A stretch of 64,000 nt of DNA from Hyalangium gracile (lineage in GTDB: Bacteria; Myxococcota; Myxococcia; Myxococcales; Myxococcaceae). The notes below the pieces were generated by a model, which ran no database searches, was not told the DNA's origin, and saw only the letters and a list, made by a program, of their open reading frames with translations. This document shows, piece after piece, positions 34,738 to 43,240 of this stretch; positions within the stretch are counted from its first letter, which is position 1; every line of letters begins with the position of its first letter. The DNA is taken from positions 434,001 through 498,000 of the forward strand of contig NZ_JAHXBG010000002.1 in assembly GCF_020103725.1 (NCBI RefSeq), in the 5' to 3' direction. Made by a program: the position numbers and the translations under genes.

Positions 34738-36375
34738 TCAGTACGAAGCCGTCAGCCCCCAGCGGATGTCGATGTGCTGCTCGGAGGCCACGCCGCCCTC
34801 GCCCCAGCCGAACCGCGCGCCGGCCCCGGTGAAGGTGTCCTTCACCGTCGTGTACCGGCCTCGCACCGAGTAGCCCAGCGGGCCCCAGAGCTCACCGGCG
34901 AGCCCTACTTCCGCGAACCAGCCCGAGCTGGACACCTCCGCGCCGAGATCCCTCACCTCCAGCTCCAGCTCGCCGTCGTCGGCGGTGAGGCTCTGGCCGG
35001 CCTTGGGGCCGATGAAGAACTGCCCACCCCCCTCCAGGCGCAGCCAGTGGCGCAGCGGCACGGAGAACTCCAGCCCCGCGGACGGGTGCAGCCGGTGCGA
35101 GCCCGTCAGCGGCGCCCGCGCCTGCTGATCCACCTCGAAGGCCCGGCTCAGCATGCCGCCCCGGAAGCCGGCGTAGCCGAGCCTCGGGTGCGACTCGGTG
35201 CCCATGTTGAAGTAGTAGCGGTACAGGAGCATGCCGGTGATGACCGAGTCGGTGGCCACCACGCTGCGCGTGGGCGTCTCGCCCGTCTCCGTCGTCACCT
35301 TCACCCGCGTCTCCGAGTAGCCGCGCTGGTAGCCCGCCACCAGGCCCAGGCCGCGCCAGGGCTTGCCGGAGCGCGCCAGCGGCAGCACCTCGAGCTGGCC
35401 CGTCAGCCCCAGGTAGGGCACGCCGGACTTGAAGTCGATCGTGTCGCCCACCTGGTTCTCCTCGGGGCGGCTGTCGAACTCGCCGCAGGAGGACACCCCC
35501 GGCCGCGCGCAGTAGGTCCGCCACGTGGTCGTCCCGCCCAGGAACAGGTGGACGATGGGCGGGTGCCGGTGCCGATCCTTGGCCTCCAGCTCGGTGCGCG
35601 TGGCGTACTCGTCGAACGGCTGCGTGGAGGTGTGGGACTCGTCATCCAGGGACTTGGGGACCTCCAGCGGATCGGCGGGCGGCTTCGCGGCCGTCGAGTC
35701 CGCGGGCGTCTCAGTGGAGCCCGTCGCGGCGGGCGGCGTCGCGGGCGGCGTGGCCGGCGGCTTCGTCTCCGCCGGAGGCGGCTCCGTGGCCGGAGGCTTC
35801 GCGGCCGTGGCGTCGGGAGCGGGCGTCGTCGGCGTGGCCGTGGGCGGCGGAGCGGGCTCCGGCGTGGCGGGCTGCGCGGGCTCGGTGGGCGGCGGAGCCA
35901 CGGCCGGAGGCGGCCTGGCGGCCGTGGTGGCGATGCCCGCAACCAGCCGGCGCGCCTCGCTCGCGGACATCTTCCCGCGCTGGAGCTTCACGTTCTTGGT
36001 CCACAGCTCGCTGCCGTCGGCGCCCAGCACCTGGACGTTGAGGGTGCGCCCGGCCGTCGCGATCACCACGGCGTCGACCTCGAGCCCGGGGGCCACCTGC
36101 GCCACTCCCTCGGGCATGCGAGCCGCAGCGCCCTTCAGGCCCACCTTGCCGGCGGCGCTCATGTACCGCTTGAGCGGGACGAGCTCCACCTGCTTGCCCT
36201 TCTTGAGGCCCGACTCCACCTGAGTGCGCAGCGCGCCGCGGCGGTCACCCTCGAAGTCGAGGACCACCACGCGCGGCTTGCTGGCCTTCTGGGCCAGCGC
36301 CACCTGCGAAGTCAGCGCCAGGGCCAGGGCGAGCAGCGCGCCCCACCGACTCATCCATCGTCCCAGGGACATCAT
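34738..36375 (-). CDS. Outer-membrane beta-barrel protein with Pro/Thr-rich linker
   Basis: 545 residues from the paired ATGs at 36375/36372; another at 36354 is possible. Signal peptide core ALLALALALTSQVALA. Residues about 25-145 form a small domain resembling periplasmic FlgO/CsgG-like folds (VVVLDFEGDRRGALRTQVESGL), a weak similarity. About 150-260 is a low-complexity Pro/Thr/Ala linker. The C-terminal ~280 residues alternate hydrophobic and polar residues with aromatic girdles and end in Tyr, as expected of a barrel. It could link a periplasmic sensor to an outer-membrane anchor. Its start faces the end of the AI-2E-family gene, 51 bases upstream. Confidence 0.75.
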   Translation of the reverse strand: MMSLGRWMSRWGALLALALALTSQVALAQKASKPRVVVLDFEGDRRGALRTQVESGLKKGKQVELVPLKRYMSAAGKVGLKGAAARMPEGVAQVAPGLEVDAVVIATAGRTLNVQVLGADGSELWTKNVKLQRGKMSASEARRLVAGIATTAARPPPAVAPPPTEPAQPATPEPAPPPTATPTTPAPDATAAKPPATEPPPAETKPPATPPATPPAATGSTETPADSTAAKPPADPLEVPKSLDDESHTSTQPFDEYATRTELEAKDRHRHPPIVHLFLGGTTTWRTYCARPGVSSCGEFDSRPEENQVGDTIDFKSGVPYLGLTGQLEVLPLARSGKPWRGLGLVAGYQRGYSETRVKVTTETGETPTRSVVATDSVITGMLLYRYYFNMGTESHPRLGYAGFRGGMLSRAFEVDQQARAPLTGSHRLHPSAGLEFSVPLRHWLRLEGGGQFFIGPKAGQSLTADDGELELEVRDLGAEVSSSGWFAEVGLAGELWGPLGYSVRGRYTTVKDTFTGAGARFGWGEGGVASEQHIDIRWGLTASY

Positions 36376-36426
36376 CTGGGTGGGGAGGTTCACCCACCCC
36401 ACACCCGATGTCCACAACCACACGCA

Positions 36427-37602
36427 TCACGTTTCGATGGAGGACGCGGACAGGGTGGGCGCGGCCTCCAGGACGGCCGGGGCCAGCACCGGCGCGGGCT
36501 CCACGGCGGCCTGCGCGCGGGAGGGAGGCGGCTCATGCGGGGACTCGAACACCGCCGGCTGCGTCAGCCCCAGGAAGTCGCGCCGGTAGATGCGCACCAT
36601 GGCCATGAAGAGCGCGGCGATGAGGGGCCCCAGCAGCATCCCCATCATCCCGAACACCGCCACCCCGCCGAACATCGACAGGAAGACGAGCAGCGGGTGC
36701 AGCGCCATGCGCGAGCCGCACAGCCGCGGCCGGATGAAGTTGTCCACGGTGCCCACGACGAGGCCGCCCCACAGCGCCAGGAAGACGGCGTCACCCACCT
36801 TGCCCGACAGGGCCAGCAGGATGCTGATGGGCACCCAGACGAGGCCGGTGCCCACGACGGGGACCAGGGCGGCGATGACCATGGCGGCGCCCCACACCAC
36901 CGCGTGGGGCACGCCGGCGATCCACAGGCCCACCAGGCCGACGGCGCCCTGGATGAAGGCGGTGACGGTGTTGCCGTAGACGATGGCGTGGGCCACGTCG
37001 GTGAACTCGCGGGAGAAGTGCTGGATGTAGCGCCGCTCCAGGGGCACCAGGCGGATGGCCTCCGCGTAGAGCCGGCGCCCATCCAGGAAGAAGTAGTACA
37101 TGGCCACCGTCATCAGGAAGAGGTTGATGACGAACTCGGAGCCCAGGCCCACCGCGCGGCGGATGACGGTGGCGCTGCCCGTGGCGGCCGACAGCAGCGC
37201 CTTCTCGGTCTCGGCGCCCACCGCCTCCGAACGCACATAGCGGCTCAGCCCTCGAGGCAGGTTGGAGAGCAGCTCCTGGCGCACGTCCACGCGCTCGAGG
37301 ACGTCGGGCAGGTTGGTGGCGAGCTGGAACAGCTCACGCCCCACCAGCCACCCCACCGCGGCCAGCGGCGCGAGGATGAGCAGGAAGACGGTGAGCGTGG
37401 AGAGCAGGGCGCAGAGCGCCTTGTGCCCCTTCAGCCGCCGACACAGGAAGTCCTGGATCGGTAAGAAGAGAACGACGAGGAAGCCGCCCAGGAGCACCGG
37501 CATCAAAAAGGGCAGCAAGATGCGAGAGAACAGCACGATCGCGAGGGCAAACAGCCCCGCGAACACGAAATTGGACCACCGCTTCGAATCCGCCGCCGAC
37601 AC
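36427..37602 (-). CDS. AI-2E family transporter (PerM/TqsA-like)
   Basis: 391 residues from the GTG at 37602, with AAGGGTGG about 11 bases upstream. An ATG at 37665 would add 21 residues but leave only 40 bases to the divergent gene. Seven to eight hydrophobic helices in the AI-2E layout: two near the N-terminus (LFALAIVLFSRILLPFLMPV), a soluble helical insert, then a cluster including VPVVGTGLVWVPISI and the signature VDNFIRPRLCG near the C-terminus. The family includes autoinducer-2 exporters and ion/proton antiporters, so the cargo is not assigned. A ~50-residue Pro/Ala tail is cytoplasmic. Confidence 0.87.
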   Translation of the reverse strand: MSAADSKRWSNFVFAGLFALAIVLFSRILLPFLMPVLLGGFLVVLFLPIQDFLCRRLKGHKALCALLSTLTVFLLILAPLAAVGWLVGRELFQLATNLPDVLERVDVRQELLSNLPRGLSRYVRSEAVGAETEKALLSAATGSATVIRRAVGLGSEFVINLFLMTVAMYYFFLDGRRLYAEAIRLVPLERRYIQHFSREFTDVAHAIVYGNTVTAFIQGAVGLVGLWIAGVPHAVVWGAAMVIAALVPVVGTGLVWVPISILLALSGKVGDAVFLALWGGLVVGTVDNFIRPRLCGSRMALHPLLVFLSMFGGVAVFGMMGMLLGPLIAALFMAMVRIYRRDFLGLTQPAVFESPHEPPPSRAQAAVEPAPVLAPAVLEAAPTLSASSIET

Positions 37603-37705
37603 GCCCCACCACCCTTGAGCCCCCAGGCCCCCACGCGCCACACCGAACGTAGGAATGCCCCCCATCTCGGGGAAGTCCCGACCACACTCCTGGAGAAACC
37701 GATCT

Positions 37706-38197
37706 ATGACTTCTGGACGCTTCTGGCTGATCGCCGCCACGCTCGCGAGCACCCTGGTGGCCTCGGCCGTGGGCTGCGGCAACAACGGCACCCCGTGCAC
37801 CACATGCCCCTCCATCGAGGGCCGCTACCCCCTGGAGTTCGCCGCGGGCACCGTCCCGGCGGACTGCGCCTCGCTGGGGGTGGAGTTGCCGAAGGGGCCG
37901 CTGGACATCCAGCGCGCGGGCAGTCAGCTCACCGCCACGCTGGAGGAGGTGGAGCTGCAGGGCACGCTCTTCCAGGGCGCCGAGTTCACCCTGCTGGGCA
38001 CGCGGCAGGCGATGGACGGCGGCAGCAGCAGCACCCAGTTCAGCCTGAATGGAACCTACACCCCGGGGAACCCGGACGGCGGCACGGGCCGTATCTCGGG
38101 ATCCTTCACGGGAACCTACAACCGGCCCTCGGCACAGGGCATGCGCCGCTGCTCCGTGCAGCGCGCCTACACGGCCACCCAGAACGGGCAGCCGTGA
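37706..38197 (+). CDS. Small lipoprotein of unknown function
   Basis: 163 residues from the ATG behind GGAGAAA. The signal peptide ends in SAVGC, an acceptable lipobox. The mature part is Gly/Thr/Ser-rich with several Cys (CGNNG, CTTC, DCAS, RRCS) and beta-strand character (LQGTLFQGAEFTLLGT, ISGSFTGTY), suggesting a small beta-sandwich or barrel. No family recognised. Divergent from the AI-2E transporter gene. Confidence 0.75.
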   Translation: MTSGRFWLIAATLASTLVASAVGCGNNGTPCTTCPSIEGRYPLEFAAGTVPADCASLGVELPKGPLDIQRAGSQLTATLEEVELQGTLFQGAEFTLLGTRQAMDGGSSSTQFSLNGTYTPGNPDGGTGRISGSFTGTYNRPSAQGMRRCSVQRAYTATQNGQP

Positions 38198-38213
38198 AGC
38201 GGGCGCCAGGGGG

Positions 38214-38327
38214 CTACTTCTTCTTGCCGGCTTCCTTGGCGGCGGCCTTCTGCTTCTTCACGCGCTTCTTCCACGCCTGACGGTTCTTCATCTGCACGCG
38301 ACGGTGCTTGCTCTTGCTGCGGGCCAT
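38214..38327 (-). CDS. 37-residue highly basic small protein
   Basis: ATG at 38327, stop at 38214, preceded by CAGGAGT about 8 bases upstream. Residues run MARSKSKHRRVQMKNRQAW and then a Lys/Ala-rich helix ending GKKK; about half the residues are Lys or Arg. Its charge and length resemble small ribosome-associated proteins (bTHX or AURKAIP1/COX24-like), but I cannot place it in either. The good ribosome site and the clean fit between neighbouring genes favour a real gene. Nucleic acid binding is the likely mode of action (inference). Confidence 0.65.
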   Translation of the reverse strand: MARSKSKHRRVQMKNRQAWKKRVKKQKAAAKEAGKKK

Positions 38328-38359
38328 TCGGGTGACTCCTGGGTGATGAAAAGGGAGCG

Positions 38360-39694
38360 CTACGTATCAGAAGACCCCCCGGGAGCGGAACCCTCCGCTT
38401 CATCCGGGGCGGGCCGGGTGGGGTAAGGGATGCCCTCGGCCCCTCGGACGTCGGTCGGCAGGGCCTCGGCCAGACGGACCTCGCCCTCCTTGTCCGCGTC
38501 CACGGGCTTCTGGCGCGAGGCCGGCGCGCTGCTCTGCTGGGGGCGCTTCTTCACCGAGGCGAAGATGGGCCGGCAGGCGTCCACGAAGCGCCGCACCTCG
38601 TCCAGGGGCAGGGCCGGGCAGTAGTTGTCGTTGACGCCCTTCATGGGCTCGGCCATGCACATGGAGTTGAGGATGGCCTCCTCGGTGGCCTCCATGACGG
38701 CCTCGTAGAGGGGGTCCAGGCGCTGGTCCAGGAGGATCTTCAGCTTGTAGACCATCTTCTGGGTGCGCCGGGGGATGATGTTGGCCGTGGAGAAGCCGAC
38801 GATGATCTCCCCGGAGCCGTGCGCCGCGTAGCTGCCCACCCGGCCGATCCCCAGGGAGACACGCTTGCACAGGCGGTTGATCTGGTGGCTGAGCAGGGGG
38901 GCGTCCGTGGCCACCACGGCGATGATGGAGCCGTACGTCTGCCCTCGCCGGGGGGTGTCCTTGAACTTCTCGGCCAGCACCTCGCCCACCGGCAGGCCTC
39001 CCACCCGCAGGTTGTGCATCTTCCCGAAGTTGGACATGACCAGCACGCCCAGGGTGTAGCCGCCCAGGGCCTCGGGCAGCTTGCGCGAGGCGGTGCCGAT
39101 GCCGCCCTTGAAGTCGCACGTCACCATGCCGGTGCCGCCGCCCACGTTGCCCTCGGCCACCGGGCCCGCCTTGGCGTTGTTGATGGCCTCCAGCACGTGG
39201 TGATCGCGCACGTGCCGGCCGGAGATGTCATTGAGATAGCTGTCGTCGCACTCGCCGACGATGGGGATGATGACGTCGTGCTCGTCGCCGATGCCGGGGT
39301 AGCGCTCCACCAGGTAGCGCGCCACGCCGTCGGACACGGCGCCCACCGCCATGGTGTTGGTGAGCATGAGGGGGGTCTCCACCAGGCCCCACTCCATGAG
39401 CTGCGTCATGCCGGACACCTCGCCGGCGCCGTTGAGGACGAAGCCGCCCCCGTTCATCCGCTCCATGAAGATGTTGCCGTTGTTGGGCAGGATGGCGGTG
39501 ACGCCGGTGCGGACGGGCCCGTGGCCGGGCCGCAGCGGTCCCTCGCCCCGGATGATCGTGCTGTGCCCGACGAGCACGCCCTCCACGTCCGTGATGGCGT
39601 TGTAGCGGCCGGGCTTGAAGCGGCCCAGGGGCAGCCCCAGCTCGCGAGCACGGACGCGTGGCACGTTCAGTTCCAGTTGGCGCTGAGGCGACAT
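38360..39694 (-). CDS. P1 family (DmpA-type) self-processing aminopeptidase
   Basis: 444 residues, longer than typical DmpA (about 375) because of a ~65-residue C-terminal extension. NAITDVEGVLVGHSTI near the N-terminus, GGGFVLNGAGEVSG, NTMAVGAV and VGGGTGMVTCDFKGGIGTASR are the conserved blocks of MEROPS family S58. These enzymes cleave themselves before a Ser/Thr in the GGIGT(A/S)S region to form alpha and beta chains, whose new N-terminus is the nucleophile. They release N-terminal amino acids, including D- and beta-amino acids. No signal peptide, so probably cytoplasmic. Monocistronic, with the TetR gene 34 bases upstream on the same strand. Confidence 0.88.
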   Translation of the reverse strand: MSPQRQLELNVPRVRARELGLPLGRFKPGRYNAITDVEGVLVGHSTIIRGEGPLRPGHGPVRTGVTAILPNNGNIFMERMNGGGFVLNGAGEVSGMTQLMEWGLVETPLMLTNTMAVGAVSDGVARYLVERYPGIGDEHDVIIPIVGECDDSYLNDISGRHVRDHHVLEAINNAKAGPVAEGNVGGGTGMVTCDFKGGIGTASRKLPEALGGYTLGVLVMSNFGKMHNLRVGGLPVGEVLAEKFKDTPRRGQTYGSIIAVVATDAPLLSHQINRLCKRVSLGIGRVGSYAAHGSGEIIVGFSTANIIPRRTQKMVYKLKILLDQRLDPLYEAVMEATEEAILNSMCMAEPMKGVNDNYCPALPLDEVRRFVDACRPIFASVKKRPQQSSAPASRQKPVDADKEGEVRLAEALPTDVRGAEGIPYPTRPAPDEAEGSAPGGSSDT

Positions 39695-39728
39695 GAGGGA
39701 CCGGACGCTAGTCCAGCCCCGCGCGCGG

Positions 39729-40376
39729 TCAACCGTTCTGGGGCCTGTGCCGGAGCCCGTCCAACAACTGCCGGGTCTGGGCTACCGCGAGCGCCTCGGC
39801 GTCCGCGGCCCCCTTGCCCATGCTCTCGAGCACCCGGTCCACCAGCAGCGAGGACAGGCCGTGGACGATGGACCAGGCCCCCAGCGCCATCGACAGCGTG
39901 TCCCCCGGGCGCAGCACGCCTGCCTGCTGGCCCTGGGTGAGGCACTGCACCAGCAGGCCGAAGGCATTGCCGCCCTCGCTCTCCAGGCCTTCGTGCCTGG
40001 CGGGCCGGGCGAAGTGCGGCCCGAACATGACGCGGAAGTGCGAGGGGTGCTGGACGGCGAAGAGGACGTAGGCCACCCCACAGGCAACCAAGCGCTCGGC
40101 GGGGTCGCTCTCCCGGGCCATGCGCTCGCGCATCTGGGCCGCCATGGCGCGAAAGCCCTCCTCCGCGACGGCGGCCAGCAGGGCCTCCTTGTCGGCGAAG
40201 TGCCGGTAGGGCGCCGCATGCGTCACCCCCGCCCGCCGAGCCACTTCCCGCAGGGTGAGGGCGCTGAAGCCCTCCTCGGAGATGAGGGCCAGGGAGGCCT
40301 CGATGAGCGCACGGCGCAGATCGCCATGGTGGTAGCGCGCCTTGGGCTCCGCGCTCGTCGTCTTTCGGGCGGCCAC
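39729..40376 (-). CDS. TetR/AcrR-family regulator with WHG-type C-terminal domain
   Basis: 215 residues. N-terminal helix-turn-helix at about 35-65 (TLREVARRAGVTHAAPYRHFADKE split across the two helices). The C-terminal domain has AWSIVHGLSSLLVD, the WHG signature of one TetR ligand-binding family. Probably a repressor responding to a small hydrophobic molecule. The target is unknown; the peptidase gene directly downstream on the same strand or the divergent macro-domain gene are candidates. An inverted-repeat element (copy 3) lies in the divergent promoter region, 120 bases upstream of its start. Confidence 0.87.
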   Translation of the reverse strand: MAARKTTSAEPKARYHHGDLRRALIEASLALISEEGFSALTLREVARRAGVTHAAPYRHFADKEALLAAVAEEGFRAMAAQMRERMARESDPAERLVACGVAYVLFAVQHPSHFRVMFGPHFARPARHEGLESEGGNAFGLLVQCLTQGQQAGVLRPGDTLSMALGAWSIVHGLSSLLVDRVLESMGKGAADAEALAVAQTRQLLDGLRHRPQNG

Positions 40377-40495
40377 GAATGCTCCTTTCGCCGGAAAGGT
40401 AGCACCGGAGGACGCTCAAAGTAACCACCGGCAACATCAACTCGGGGACTCCTCGGAATTCCAGCCCCCACCCTCCCCGCGTGCCGGGCGCAGTT

Positions 40496-40549
40496 TGTCC
40501 GAACTGGTCTACCTGTCATACCAGTTCGCTAGCGGTTCGCGGACAGGGC
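40496..40549. repeat. Intergenic inverted-repeat element, copy 3
   Basis: Core 40500-40528 with arms CGAACTGGT / ACCAGTTCG and the spacer CTACCTGTCAT, which differs from copies 1 and 2 at two positions. Flanks GTCC before and CTAGCGGTTCGCGGACAGGGC after match copy 2, with a possible outer pairing GTCCGAAC with GTTCGcGGAC. It lies between divergent TetR and macro-domain genes. Confidence 0.8.
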
Positions 40550-40606
40550 ACCTCCCTGGCCAGGCCACTCCCCCGGCGCCTCCAGGAAGGGTGTATAGAA
40601 CACACC

Positions 40607-41245
40607 ATGCCCCCTCCCCTTCAGCTCCACCTGCGGGACCTCAGCGCCGGGCTGGTGGAGGCCTGGCGGCAGGAGTTCTCCGGCCTGTCCGGCATCACCA
40701 TCTCCCAGGGAGACATCTTCTCCGAGCGCGCCGGACCGGTGTCGGCCAGCGATCCCATCGACATCCGAGCCGATGCCGTGGTGAGCCCCGCCAACAGCTT
40801 CGGCTTCATGGATGGAGGGATCGACCTCGTCTACACCTACCAGCTGGGCCCTCAGGTGCAGGAGCGGCTACGAGCGCTGCTGGAGGAGCAGCACGGCGGC
40901 GAGTTGCCCGTGGGCCAGGCCGTCATCGTCCCCACCGGTCACCCGGACATCCCGTGGTGCATCAGCGCCACCACCATGCGCGTGCCCACGGACGTCAGCG
41001 ACACCGTGAACGCCTACCTCGCCATGCGGGCGGCGCTCCTGGCAGTGCTGGAGCACAATCGCCGAGGCCTCGAGCCCATTCGCACGGTGCTCTGCCCTGG
41101 ACTGGGAACCGCCGTCGGGCGCATGCCGCCCCAGCGCTGCGCACGGCAGATGCGCGAGGCGTGGGTGCGGACCGTCCTGGACAAGCCGTTCATCCCCTAC
41201 TCGCTCCGAGAGGCCGCGGAGCAGGACTGGAACCTGCGCAAGTGA
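40607..41245 (+). CDS. Macro-domain protein
   Basis: 212 residues from the ATG at 40607; the frame upstream passes through the inverted-repeat element. Macro domains bind ADP-ribose or related nucleotides and may remove ADP-ribosyl groups. Hallmarks: D-A-V-V-S-P-A-N-S-F-G-F-MDGGID (about 45-65) as the ADP-ribose loop, and LCPGLGTAVGRMP (about 162-175) as the Gly-rich phosphate loop. GFMDGGID resembles macro proteins with an N-(S/A)-x-G-x-M-x-G-G-(I/V)-(A/D) loop. No second domain. No DarT-like toxin gene is adjacent, so an anti-toxin role is not indicated. Confidence 0.87.
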   Translation: MPPPLQLHLRDLSAGLVEAWRQEFSGLSGITISQGDIFSERAGPVSASDPIDIRADAVVSPANSFGFMDGGIDLVYTYQLGPQVQERLRALLEEQHGGELPVGQAVIVPTGHPDIPWCISATTMRVPTDVSDTVNAYLAMRAALLAVLEHNRRGLEPIRTVLCPGLGTAVGRMPPQRCARQMREAWVRTVLDKPFIPYSLREAAEQDWNLRK

Positions 41246-41264
41246 GGCGCTCGCGCCCCTCGGC

Positions 41265-42317
41265 TCAGGAAGCCCGACGGATGGACGGACGCGAGGCGTT
41301 CGTCAGCTCCAGCTGCTTGGCCCGGTAGAGCTTCTCCAGATCGCTGCGCTCCTGCTCGGAGATGCGGCCCCCCGCCCGCGCCTCCTTGATGCTCATGCCC
41401 ACCTTGCGCAGCGAGCGGGCATCCCGCGCCCCGGCAATCCCCCGGGCCAGGTTGCTCGCCTCGCCCCACGTCAGCGGCACCGGCGCGCCAGCTCCCTCCG
41501 CCTTGCTCGCGCCAGGCTCGAACCCGGGCGCCCGCTCACCCGCCATCAGCGGCGGCAGCGGCTCGTGTCCGCCCGTCCCCTCCCCGGCCCCGTCCACCCG
41601 AGGCGTCGAGAGCGGCGCCGGCGTGCCCGCCCCCAGATCCTGGAGCATGAAGTCCTCCACGTCCTGGGTGAACATGTCCGAGCAGCGCGCCAGCGCGATC
41701 GCCCCGTCCACCAGCGCCCGCTTCTTCGCCATCTTCAGGATCGTGTTGTCCAGGTCCGCGATGTCCTCGTTCTCCACCCGCCCCACCGCCTGGCTGGTGA
41801 TGCGCTCGTCGGTCACCGCGTACTTCTCTCCGCAGCCGCCCTTCTTCTTGAAGCACACCCAGCCGCCGCCGTACTCGCTCTTGCCCTGGATGATCGCGTC
41901 CTTGTTGCAGGCGGGGCACTTGCGGTGCGCCAGGCGCCAGCGGAACCGGCTCTCGCGGCTGTTGGCCGAGCCGTAGCCCTCCGCCAGCACCGCGCCCAGC
42001 TCCCGGCTGAGGATGCGGCAGCGGAACGTGTACTTGAAGAAGCCGCTCTCGAAGTCCTCGTGGCAGAACTCCGGCACCAGGGTGAACTCCGGCGTGCAGC
42101 CGAACAGATCGATCAGCTTCTCCGCGCCGGGCTTGAGCAGGGTCGGCTTGTCCGAGCCAGCGATGCGGCCGTAGTCCGTGCCCTCCACCATGCACTGCTT
42201 CACGTACTGAGCCAGGACCTGGTGCTGCTCGCGCTCCTCCTTCAGGAGCCCGGCAGTGAGCTGTGCGCGGCGGGGGGCCGGAACCGACGTCTCGCTGCGA
42301 ATCATCTCACCCTGCAT
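41265..42317 (-). CDS. Zinc-finger protein resembling phage-type recombination proteins
   Basis: 350 residues, soluble. A four-Cys zinc site is inserted mid-protein: CPAC at 134-137, then C155 and C162. Around 190-224 the sequence reads LDNTILKMAKKRALVDGAI then CSDMFTQDVEDF. I associate this block with uncharacterised phage or plasmid proteins thought to be single-strand annealing or binding proteins (Sak3/Erf-like); that link is from memory and weak. The C-terminal ~100 residues, after a Pro/Gly linker, are helical and basic. No other phage gene is adjacent. It is convergent with the macro-domain gene (19-base gap). Confidence 0.6.
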   Translation of the reverse strand: MQGEMIRSETSVPAPRRAQLTAGLLKEEREQHQVLAQYVKQCMVEGTDYGRIAGSDKPTLLKPGAEKLIDLFGCTPEFTLVPEFCHEDFESGFFKYTFRCRILSRELGAVLAEGYGSANSRESRFRWRLAHRKCPACNKDAIIQGKSEYGGGWVCFKKKGGCGEKYAVTDERITSQAVGRVENEDIADLDNTILKMAKKRALVDGAIALARCSDMFTQDVEDFMLQDLGAGTPAPLSTPRVDGAGEGTGGHEPLPPLMAGERAPGFEPGASKAEGAGAPVPLTWGEASNLARGIAGARDARSLRKVGMSIKEARAGGRISEQERSDLEKLYRAKQLELTNASRPSIRRAS

Positions 42318-42483
42318 GGCGCGACCTCCGTCTTGATCGTCTCCAGGTCTAAATCAGGGGTCTGACGTCCTCTCCCTCGGAGAACAGGCCCCTGCTCCCA
42401 GGGCAGGCGACCTGGCAGGGAGGGTGCCTCACCCCCGGTGAAAACCTTGCGTCCGTCCACAACCCCACAAAACTGTGGCGACC

Positions 42484-42870
42484 ATGCGCACTTCCACCCT
42501 GATTTCACTTGGTTTTTTCGCCACCCAGACCCTCGGCTGCGGCCTGCTCGACGACACCCTGCCCGGCCGCGATGCGCGGTGTGACATGAGGCCCGCCTAC
42601 GACCAGTGCACGGACCTGCGCGACTTCAAGGGTCCCTCGTTCTTCACCTTCGAGGGCGTCTGCGGCACCCTCCGCGCCGCCGTGGGCAGCGCCGACTACC
42701 AGGAGGATGCCCGGTGCGACATGGCCGGCGTCATCGGCGGCTGTCGGGCCCACAACGGGGACGGCTCGGACCAGACCAACTGGTTCTACAGCGGCGAGAA
42801 GTACAAGACGGAGGCCGACGTGAAGGAGGAGTGCGGCAACGGCCAGGACTTCCAGGCGCCCGAGCCGTAG
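42484..42870 (+). CDS. Small Cys-rich lipoprotein
   Basis: 128 residues from the ATG at 42484; a GTG nine bases upstream is an alternative. Short signal ending TQTLGC (lipobox-like). The mature domain has about eight further Cys, probably disulfide-bonded in the periplasm or outside, and a charged central part (DFKGPSFFTFEGVC). No known family. Divergent from the zinc-finger gene. Confidence 0.7.
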   Translation: MRTSTLISLGFFATQTLGCGLLDDTLPGRDARCDMRPAYDQCTDLRDFKGPSFFTFEGVCGTLRAAVGSADYQEDARCDMAGVIGGCRAHNGDGSDQTNWFYSGEKYKTEADVKEECGNGQDFQAPEP

Positions 42871-42939
42871 TACAGGAGCCAACGCGGCCGGTGGATCCAG
42901 TGGTCCGGCTTCGCACCCCGGTGCTAGGGTGCCCGCGCC

Positions 42940-43170
42940 ATGGCCAAGTCCCCCTGCCCCGTGTCGCTGTCGCAGTTCCAAGAGAAGGCCGAGCCGTTGA
43001 AGGTCGTCATCAACGGCCAGGAGATGCTCGCCGAGGTCAAGGCGTTCTCGACCGGCTCGTTCGGCTGGTACATCAATGGCAAGACGACCGTCACCGTCGA
43101 CGGCAAGCCCGTCTCCGTGCAGATCGGCATGAACATGACGGTCGTCGGCTCGAAGGAAGCCGCCCGCTAG
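42940..43170 (+). CDS. Small conserved-looking protein of unknown function
   Basis: 76 residues, soluble, predicted all-beta, with LKVVINGQEMLAEVKAFSTG and SFGWYINGKTTVTVDGKP suggesting a compact strand-turn-strand domain. The N-terminus MAKSPCPVSLSQF carries one Cys. No signal peptide. Function unknown. A small inverted repeat follows 8 bases after the stop. Confidence 0.7.
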   Translation: MAKSPCPVSLSQFQEKAEPLKVVINGQEMLAEVKAFSTGSFGWYINGKTTVTVDGKPVSVQIGMNMTVVGSKEAAR

Positions 43171-43177
43171 CCGCCCT

Positions 43178-43193
43178 CCGGCCGCCCGGCCGG
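43178..43193 (+). terminator. Short GC hairpin after the 76-residue protein gene
   Basis: CCGGCC-GCCC-GGCCGG, a 6-bp perfect stem with 4-base loop, followed by CGAAAAT. It lies between the 76-residue protein gene and the VIT/VWA gene and may separate their transcription. Weak without a T-run. Confidence 0.3.
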
Positions 43194-43240
43194 CGAAAAT
43201 CGACACGGCGGGTTCCCACGAAGTCCAGCTCGCGGAACCA

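Noticed and set aside
40607-41245. Macro-domain gene as the antitoxin of a DarT/DarG-type system
   Set aside because: Neither neighbour resembles a DarT ADP-ribosyltransferase; the adjacent genes are a TetR regulator and a zinc-finger protein.
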